Shown: one piece after another, positions 6,063-10,139 of the stretch | Layout: every line of letters starts with the position of its first letter | How positions within the stretch are numbered: position 1 is the stretch's first letter | Assembly: GCA_024695725.1 (NCBI GenBank) | Contig: JAILHQ010000144.1 | Span: 1 to 10,139 of the forward strand | Reading direction: 5' to 3' | Source: Cyanobacteria bacterium RUI128 | GTDB lineage: Bacteria; Cyanobacteriota; Vampirovibrionia; Gastranaerophilales; Gastranaerophilaceae | Length of the DNA stretch: 10,139 bases | Program-made: the position numbers and the translations under genes | Notes under the pieces: generated by a model | The model's database searches: none | What the model was told of the DNA's origin: nothing | What the model saw: only the letters and a program-made list of their open reading frames with translations

Positions 6063-6809
6063 ATGCAAGTTTTTAAAATACCTGATTCAATAGTAGAAAA
6101 TTCAAAATTTACCTTCTGTCCGGGCTGTGATCACGGGATAGCAGTCAGGCTGGTAGCAGAATTACTTGATGAAATGGGGTTAAGAGAAAAAGCAATTTTA
6201 GTAGCATCTATCGGATGTTCGGTATTTTTGTATGACTTTTTAAATGTTGACAGTATAGAAGCTCCTCACGGCAGAGCTATGGCAGAAGCAACCGGAGTAA
6301 AAAGAGCAAGACCTGACAAATTTGTTTTCACCTATCAGGGTGACGGCGATTTTGCTTCAATCGGGCTTGCAGAATCTACCCACGCTGCTGTCAGAGCTGA
6401 AAATCTGTCAGGTATTTGTATAAACAATACTACATACGGTATGACAGGCGGTCAGCTCGGACCGACTACCATTATCGGACAAAAAACAACAACTTCACCT
6501 ATGGGCAGATTTAAAGAAACCTATGGATATCCTATCAGAATAGCCGAGCATATTGCCTTGTGCGAAGGTACAGCCTTCAGTGCGCGTGTTGCACTGGATA
6601 CCGTTGCTCATATAAATCAGGCTAAAAAAGCATTGAGAAAAGCTTTTCAGGTTCAGCTTGACGGACTCGGATACGGTTTTGTTGAAATATTATCAACCTG
6701 CCCTACAAACTGGAAGATGACTCCTGATCAGGCACACGAAAGAGTAAGAACTGAAATGATACCGGTATTTCCGCTTGGAACATTTAAAGATGTTACAGAG
6801 GATAAATAA
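6063..6809 (+). CDS. 2-oxoacid:ferredoxin oxidoreductase beta subunit (thiamine diphosphate binding)
   Basis: 248 residues, ATG at 6063 with SD AAAAAGGAA (6046-6053). Seen in order: FCPGCDHG (18-25), ASIGCS (48-53), and APHGRAMAEATGVKRARPD (67-85). Next come YQGDGDFASIG (91-101), whose GDGD starts the Mg-thiamine-diphosphate motif, and NNTTYGMTGGQ (121-131), whose second half completes it. These are diagnostic of the KorB/VorA/PorB-type subunit. Length matches the family. It binds the cofactor's diphosphate and Mg2+ while the alpha subunit contacts the pyrimidine ring. The extra cysteines (19, 22, 52) are those seen widely in 2-oxoacid oxidoreductase beta subunits lacking their own ferredoxin domain. 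Third gene of the operon, 22 bp before gamma. Confidence 0.95.
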   Translation: MQVFKIPDSIVENSKFTFCPGCDHGIAVRLVAELLDEMGLREKAILVASIGCSVFLYDFLNVDSIEAPHGRAMAEATGVKRARPDKFVFTYQGDGDFASIGLAESTHAAVRAENLSGICINNTTYGMTGGQLGPTTIIGQKTTTSPMGRFKETYGYPIRIAEHIALCEGTAFSARVALDTVAHINQAKKALRKAFQVQLDGLGYGFVEILSTCPTNWKMTPDQAHERVRTEMIPVFPLGTFKDVTEDK

Positions 6810-6831
6810 AGAAATTCAAAGAGGTAAAACA

Positions 6832-7377
6832 ATGGAAAAAAATTACATTATAGCAGGTTTTGGCGGACAGGGCGTTTTATTTGCAGGTAAAATTATTGCA
6901 AATGCGTTTATGATAGCAGGAAAAAATGTTACCTGGTATCCTTGCTACGGTGCTGAAATGAGAGGTGGTACAGTTAATTGTGAAATTGTTGTTTCTGATG
7001 ATGAAGTCAGCTCTGTTCACAAGCAGTCTGTTGATTGTGTTATTGCGCTAAATCAGCTTTCATTCGACAGATTTATCTCTAAAATCAACAAGGGCGGAAC
7101 CATTATTTGTAATTCTTCTCTGATAGAAGAAACCCGTCCGCGCAACGATATCAACTATATATTTACCCCAATGACGGATAAAGCTATAGAAATCGGCAAC
7201 CACAGACTCGCAAACATGGTATCTCTCGGGGTATTATCCGATTACGAAAGAGAACTGAACCTGCAGGTATTGGAAAAAGCTGTCGATATGGTCTTGCCTG
7301 AAAGCAGAAAAAATCTGCTTAAATCAAATATCAACGCGATTGAATCAGGAATGTCCAAACACGGGAGCCTGGTGTAA
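6832..7377 (+). CDS. 2-oxoacid:ferredoxin oxidoreductase gamma subunit
   Basis: 181 residues from ATG at 6832, which has the SD AAAGAGG about eight bases upstream; an in-frame TTG at 6775 lies inside the beta gene and is unlikely to be used. The start NYIIAGFGGQGVLFAGKIIA (4-23) and YPCYGAEMRGGTVNCEIVVS (36-55) are hallmarks of the pyruvate/ketoisovalerate oxidoreductase catalytic (gamma) domain, thought to bind coenzyme A. Full length for a stand-alone gamma subunit. With the ferredoxin, alpha and beta genes it makes a complete four-subunit enzyme. A TTTACCCC octamer lies in the coding sequence (7162-7169) and another eight bases after the stop codon (7385-7392). No clear hairpin terminator follows. 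Confidence 0.94.
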   Translation: MEKNYIIAGFGGQGVLFAGKIIANAFMIAGKNVTWYPCYGAEMRGGTVNCEIVVSDDEVSSVHKQSVDCVIALNQLSFDRFISKINKGGTIICNSSLIEETRPRNDINYIFTPMTDKAIEIGNHRLANMVSLGVLSDYERELNLQVLEKAVDMVLPESRKNLLKSNINAIESGMSKHGSLV

Positions 7378-7472
7378 AAATATATTTACCCCAAACAAAT
7401 TACAACTTATAATGGATTGAAAACAGATAAAAATAATGTATTGTAGTATTATCAACTATAAGGAAATAACTC

Positions 7473-7721
7473 GTGAGAAAAGAAGAAATACTGAAAAAAC
7501 TTGAAGAAACTCAAGAGCAAATCAATAAATTTAAAAAGAGACTTAAAACTTCAGATTTGTGTGAAGACCTGTATGATAATGCTATTTTACAGAAAGCAAT
7601 TTTGATTAAAGAATTAGAAGACTGTGACAAAAACCCCGTTATAGAAGCCGTAAAAAAGGGCGTTGGCAAATTATTGCCGAAACGTGAAAAGACACTTATT
7701 TGTGATTATTTTAAAGGGTAA
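7473..7721 (+). CDS. Small coiled-coil protein of unknown function
   Basis: 82 residues starting at GTG (7473) with AAGGA at 7460-7464. I do not recognise the family. Residues 1-28 (MRKEEILKKLEETQEQINKF and onward) have heptad-like spacing of Leu/Ile and alternating charges, so a short coiled coil is likely; a second amphipathic helix spans ~35-51. The C-terminus is basic (KKGVGKLLPKREKT). Highly charged, Lys/Glu rich, no membrane segment, two Cys in 'LCEDL' and 'EDCDK' without a metal-binding pattern. It lies 95 bp after the oxidoreductase operon on the same strand. A weak TTGAAA (7417-7422) with TATTGT (7439-7444) could give it its own promoter. A real gene is likely from start signals and composition. 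Confidence 0.7.
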   Translation: MRKEEILKKLEETQEQINKFKKRLKTSDLCEDLYDNAILQKAILIKELEDCDKNPVIEAVKKGVGKLLPKREKTLICDYFKG

Positions 7722-7802
7722 TAATTATCTGAATATTCTTTCATCTTATAATAGTCGACAAACTAACCGTTTCTCATTGTTGAAGTTTCTTGTCTATTTT
7801 CG

Positions 7803-7876
7803 CAGGTTTACGCGTTAAACTGATTATTAAATTGAGCATCACGTTTCCCCTCGAAACAGGTTTCTTCTCTGAAACC
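7803..7876 (+). other. Three consecutive small inverted repeats between genes
   Basis: CAG(G)TTTA / TAAACTG (7803-7822, one bulged G), GTTTC / GAAAC (7843-7857) and GGTTTC / GAAACC (7859-7876) follow one another in the 261-bp spacer before rpmB. The second and third share the GTTTC/GAAAC arms, so the middle GAAAC and GTTTC could also pair with each other. No T-run follows, so they are not ordinary terminators; they lie upstream of the likely rpmB promoter. Confidence 0.4.
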
Positions 7877-7947
7877 ACCCCATAATCTTAATAATTTTTA
7901 CATTTTATTAAAAAATTCCTTGTATTCTAAACATATTTACGATATTG

Positions 7948-7953
7948 TATAAA
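7948..7953 (+). promoter_or_regulatory. Probable -10 box of rpmB
   Basis: TATAAA at 7948-7953, directly preceded by TG, lies 30 bases before the ATG, leaving room for a short leader with a strong SD. The -35 is poor (TTGTAT at 7920-7925 fits better with TATTGT at 7943-7948, 17-bp spacing). The exact -10 is therefore ambiguous. Confidence 0.4.
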
Positions 7954-7982
7954 TACACTAGTTATTTAAGGAAGGACTTATT

Positions 7983-8174
7983 ATGTCAAGACAATGTGAA
8001 ATTTGTGGTAAAACTCCACTTAAAGCGGCTAAAAGAACATTTTCAAATAAACAAATCGTACATAGACAAACTCCTAATTTGCAAACAATCAGAGTTAACG
8101 AAAACGGTAATACAAGAAAGATGACTGTTTGTACTTCTTGTTTAAAGGCAGGAAAGGTTCAAAAAGCTATATAA
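7983..8174 (+). CDS. rpmB: 50S ribosomal protein L28
   Basis: 63 residues, the short bacterial L28 form. It begins SRQCEICGKTP and ends CTSCLKAGKVQKA, with two Cys pairs (Cys5/Cys8 and Cys50/Cys53) that form the zinc-ribbon of 'C+' L28 proteins. The middle (KAAKRTFSNKQIVHRQTPNL, then RVNENG) is the rRNA-contacting loop and matches family sequence. It is a structural protein of the large subunit near the exit (E) site. The SD AAGGAAGG (7968-7975) is one of the strongest in the window, as expected for a ribosomal protein. It is monocistronic, with its own probable promoter and a strong terminator 24 bp after the stop codon. Confidence 0.97.
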   Translation: MSRQCEICGKTPLKAAKRTFSNKQIVHRQTPNLQTIRVNENGNTRKMTVCTSCLKAGKVQKAI

Positions 8175-8198
8175 TCGCTTTATAAGAATTTTTAGATT

Positions 8199-8227
8199 AA
8201 AAGACGGACTCAGTGTCCGTCTTTTTT
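8199..8227 (+). terminator. Strong intrinsic terminator of rpmB
   Basis: Perfect 11-bp stem AAAAGACGGAC (8199-8209) / GTCCGTCTTTT (8215-8225), loop TCAGT, with a six-T run at 8222-8227. The A-run on the 5' side mirrors the T-run, so it may also work in the opposite direction. Confidence 0.93.
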
Positions 8228-8253
8228 GCGTTTAATGGTATATATCAGTTGAT

Positions 8254-8345
8254 GTCCTTGCGAGGACTTTTGACCGAAGCAAACCGGTTATTCTAAAATA
8301 ATTCCACTGAACTGCCACGAAAATCAAAGATTTTCTCGCCGTGAC
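8254..8345. repeat. Interspersed palindromic element of the 'GTCnTTGCGAG' type
   Basis: Outer arms GTCCTTGCGAG (8254-8264) and CTCGCCGTGAC (8335-8345) are imperfect inverted repeats (8 of 11). Inside are a mini-hairpin GTCCT-TGCG-AGGAC (8254-8267), ACCGAAGCAA (8273-8282), AACTGCCACG (8310-8319) and a perfect hairpin GAAAATC-AAA-GATTTTC (8319-8335). This layout matches a widespread style of intergenic repeat (GTCATTGCGAG...GAAGCAA...TTGCCACG...CGCAATGAC) that I know from other bacterial genomes. Only one copy is in this window. Confidence 0.6.
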
Positions 8346-8370
8346 GAATAGTTACTGTGATATTGGATAC

Positions 8371-8426
8371 ATTTACCCCCATACATTTACCCCTATACAT
8401 TTACCCCTACACATTTACCCCCGATT
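8371..8426. repeat. Four tandem 14-bp units carrying TTTACCCC
   Basis: Units at 8371, 8385, 8399 and 8413 read ATTTACCCCCATAC, ATTTACCCCTATAC, ATTTACCCCTACAC and ATTTACCCCCGATT. The octamer TTTACCCC recurs at an exact 14-bp period. The array ends just upstream of the comM -10 box and contains its presumed -35 (TACACA, 8408-8413), so it is placed where an operator or activator-binding site would be. Confidence 0.9.
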
Positions 8427-8436
8427 ATTATATAAT
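8408..8436 (+). promoter_or_regulatory. comM promoter predicting a leaderless mRNA
   Basis: A perfect TATAAT at 8431-8436, with TACACA (4/6 to consensus) 17 bp upstream at 8408-8413. The -7 base falls at 8436, which puts +1 at 8443, the A of the comM ATG. There is no SD in the six bases between. The fourth 14-bp unit fills the spacer. Confidence 0.7.
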
Positions 8437-8442
8437 TTAGTT

Positions 8443-9966
8443 ATGGTATGTAAATCAATAACAGCGACGACAGTAGGGCTGAACGCTCACAGGATAGAGG
8501 TAGAGGTTGATGTTGCAAATTCTCTGCCGAGCATCAGTATTGTCGGTCTGCCTGATAATGCGGTATCGGAAGCTAAAGAGAGAATAAGATCTGCGATTAA
8601 AAATTCCGGATACACTTTTCCAAAGGGAAAAGTTATCATAAACCTTGCGCCTGCAGACATAAAAAAAGAGGGCAGTTTTTTTGATTTGCCTATGGCTGTT
8701 GGGATATTACAGGAAGAAGGGGTTATCTCTTCAGAAGCAACAAAAGAGATTGCTTTTATCGGCGAATTGTCGCTTGACGGTTCACTTCGCGGGGTAAACG
8801 GAGTATTATCACTTGTTACAGGGTTAAACGAGTGTGGAATACATACGGTATTTGTGCCGAAGGACAATGCAAAAGAAGCTGCACTTGTTCAGGGGGTAAC
8901 AGTTTATGGGGCAGAACACCTGTGTGATGTTGTCAACCATTTTACGGAATCACCTATTCAGCCGACTGTGATTGATGTTAGCACATATCTTCAGGAATCT
9001 GTAAAGGAAGATTATACATACGATTTCAAGGATGTAAAAGGTCAGCAAAAAGCCAAAAAGGCGCTTGAAATAGCAGCAGCCGGAGGACATAATCTCTTAA
9101 TGTCAGGTTCTCCCGGGTCTGGAAAAACCCTTATGGCAAAATGTTTTGCATCAATTTTACCACCATTAGAGTTAGAGGAAGCACTTGAGCTTACAAAAAT
9201 ATACAGTATATGCGGACTGCTACCGAAAGACAAACCGCTTATGGCAAAAAGACCGTACAGACCTGTTCACCATACGGCATCTTCTATCGGAATTATAGGC
9301 GGGGGTTCAAATCCGAAACCGGGCGAAATTACACTTGCTCACAGAGGGGTTTTGTTCCTTGATGAAATGGTAGAGTTTCCGAGAGTTGTACTAGAAACGC
9401 TAAGGCAACCACTTGAAGATGGTTATGTTGTTATATCCCGAGCAAAGAGCTCAATAACATATCCATCAAAATTTATGTTAATTGGAGCGATGAATCCTTG
9501 TCCATGCGGTTTTTTAGGTGATGTGGAAAAGCAATGCACCTGTACTGACGTTCAGGTTCAAAGATATAAAGCAAGATTATCCGGCCCGCTTCTAGACAGA
9601 ATCGATATGATAATTGAGGTTCCGAGACTGACTGCAGACGAGCTTTTAAGTATCAATGAAAAATCTGAATCGTCTGCTCAAATTAGGGAACGTGTTATTA
9701 ATGCAAGAAAAATTCAAGTTGAAAGATATAAAAATGACGGCATTTTCACAAACTCAGAACTTAACTCTAAGCTAATAGATAAGTATTGTGTCTTAGATGA
9801 ACAAGCTCAGACAATTATGAAAGCCGCTGCAGTAAAATATAAGTTATCCGGAAGAAAATATACGAGAGTGCTTAAGCTTGCAAGAACGGTAGCAGACCTT
9901 CAGGGGGCTGAAAACATCTCTGCAGCGCATATTTCACAAGCACTTCAATACAGAACGGAAGAATAA
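8443..9966 (+). CDS. comM: ComM/YifB-family Mg-chelatase-like AAA+ ATPase
   Basis: 507 residues. The N-terminal ~190 residues are the Lon-protease-like fold typical of the family (TVGLNAHRIEVEVDVANSLP, VGLPDNAVSEAKERIRSAI, NLAPADIKKEGSFFDLPMA). The AAA+ core follows: Walker A GSPGSGKT (222-229), Walker B VLFLDE (303-308), then NPCPCGFLGD...CTC (351-367), a Cys cluster of this family, and SGPLLDRIDM. The C-terminal Mg_chelatase_C helices end in SAAHISQALQYRTEE. ComM in Vibrio and Haemophilus is a hexameric helicase that drives branch migration during integration of transformed DNA; the broader family is common in bacteria without proven competence. An in-frame GTG at 8341 would translate the 14-bp array and has no SD, so the ATG at 8443, matching the family N-terminus, is chosen. 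Transcription is probably leaderless. Confidence 0.96.
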   Translation: MVCKSITATTVGLNAHRIEVEVDVANSLPSISIVGLPDNAVSEAKERIRSAIKNSGYTFPKGKVIINLAPADIKKEGSFFDLPMAVGILQEEGVISSEATKEIAFIGELSLDGSLRGVNGVLSLVTGLNECGIHTVFVPKDNAKEAALVQGVTVYGAEHLCDVVNHFTESPIQPTVIDVSTYLQESVKEDYTYDFKDVKGQQKAKKALEIAAAGGHNLLMSGSPGSGKTLMAKCFASILPPLELEEALELTKIYSICGLLPKDKPLMAKRPYRPVHHTASSIGIIGGGSNPKPGEITLAHRGVLFLDEMVEFPRVVLETLRQPLEDGYVVISRAKSSITYPSKFMLIGAMNPCPCGFLGDVEKQCTCTDVQVQRYKARLSGPLLDRIDMIIEVPRLTADELLSINEKSESSAQIRERVINARKIQVERYKNDGIFTNSELNSKLIDKYCVLDEQAQTIMKAAAVKYKLSGRKYTRVLKLARTVADLQGAENISAAHISQALQYRTEE

Positions 9967-10003
9967 CTAAAAAATTATTACGAATGTAACAATTTTTGAA
10001 ATT

Positions 10004-10033
10004 TTGACATTTTTGTGTAAATTTTTGTAACAA
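10004..10033 (+). promoter_or_regulatory. Weak candidate promoter for a gene beyond the window
   Basis: TTGACA at 10004-10009 is a perfect -35, but the best -10 at normal spacing (TAACAA, 10028-10033) is poor. The remaining 3' end (9967-10139) has no gene and carries one TTTACCCC octamer at 10123-10130. Confidence 0.22.
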
Positions 10034-10139
10034 AATTGCGGGCAATCACGTTGAAATTCATCGTCATACTAAGGATTAAGCCAAAGACTTTTTAAATGTG
10101 CAAAACACTTGTCACCACTGCATTTACCCCAAATATTAA

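Noticed and set aside
6775..6831. Gamma subunit start at TTG 6775
   Set aside because: It lies inside the beta gene; the ATG at 6832 has a proper SD and gives the family N-terminus just before GFGGQG.
7803..7876. Attenuator or riboswitch controlling rpmB
   Set aside because: The hairpins lie upstream of the likely rpmB -10 box and have no following T-run or recognisable ligand-binding core.
8341..8442. Extended ComM start at GTG 8341
   Set aside because: It would translate the 14-bp repeat array, has no SD, and family N-termini begin at the MVCKSITATTVGLNA segment.

Overview
The window looks like chromosomal DNA from an AT-rich, probably anaerobic bacterium. A ferredoxin-linked 2-oxoacid oxidoreductase operon, TTG and GTG starts next to ordinary Shine-Dalgarno (SD) sites, a compact four-cysteine L28 and a very repetitive intergenic landscape would suit a gut Melainabacteria/Gastranaerophilales-type organism. 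That placement is an impression from gene style, not a demonstrated identification; a Firmicute-like anaerobe is not excluded.

Left part (1-1330): the end of a lysine-rich coding sequence overlaps by one base an acidic 95-codon gene that resembles immunity proteins, suggesting the tail of a polymorphic-toxin locus. After it comes about 950 bp without a gene. This holds a possible tRNA 3'-end remnant and four tandem copies of a 134-136 bp, strongly foldable repeat in an A-B-A-B order. Middle (1331-4518): a 539-residue dikinase-like protein (phosphohistidine domain followed by an ATP-binding domain, closest in motifs to plant glucan water dikinases), a convergent gene of unknown or GNAT-like type, and a divergent CHAP-type cysteine peptidase/amidase.

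Right part (4519-10139): an extended -10 promoter precedes a four-gene operon for a 2-oxoacid (probably branched-chain 2-oxoacid):ferredoxin oxidoreductase in the order ferredoxin, alpha, beta, gamma. The complex would oxidatively decarboxylate 2-oxoacids to acyl-CoA and pass electrons to ferredoxin. Then come a small coiled-coil gene, rpmB (L28) with a textbook terminator, an interspersed palindromic repeat, a four-unit 14-bp repeat array, and comM (YifB family). The comM -10 box sits so close to the ATG that the mRNA should be leaderless.

Across the window the octamer GGGGTAAA (or its complement TTTACCCC) occurs 17 times. It lies inside the 136-bp repeats, as an SD-like site, as a G-quadruplex-capable cluster, as a 14-bp-phased array and inside coding sequence. 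This dispersed octamer and the structured repeat array are the most unusual features seen.
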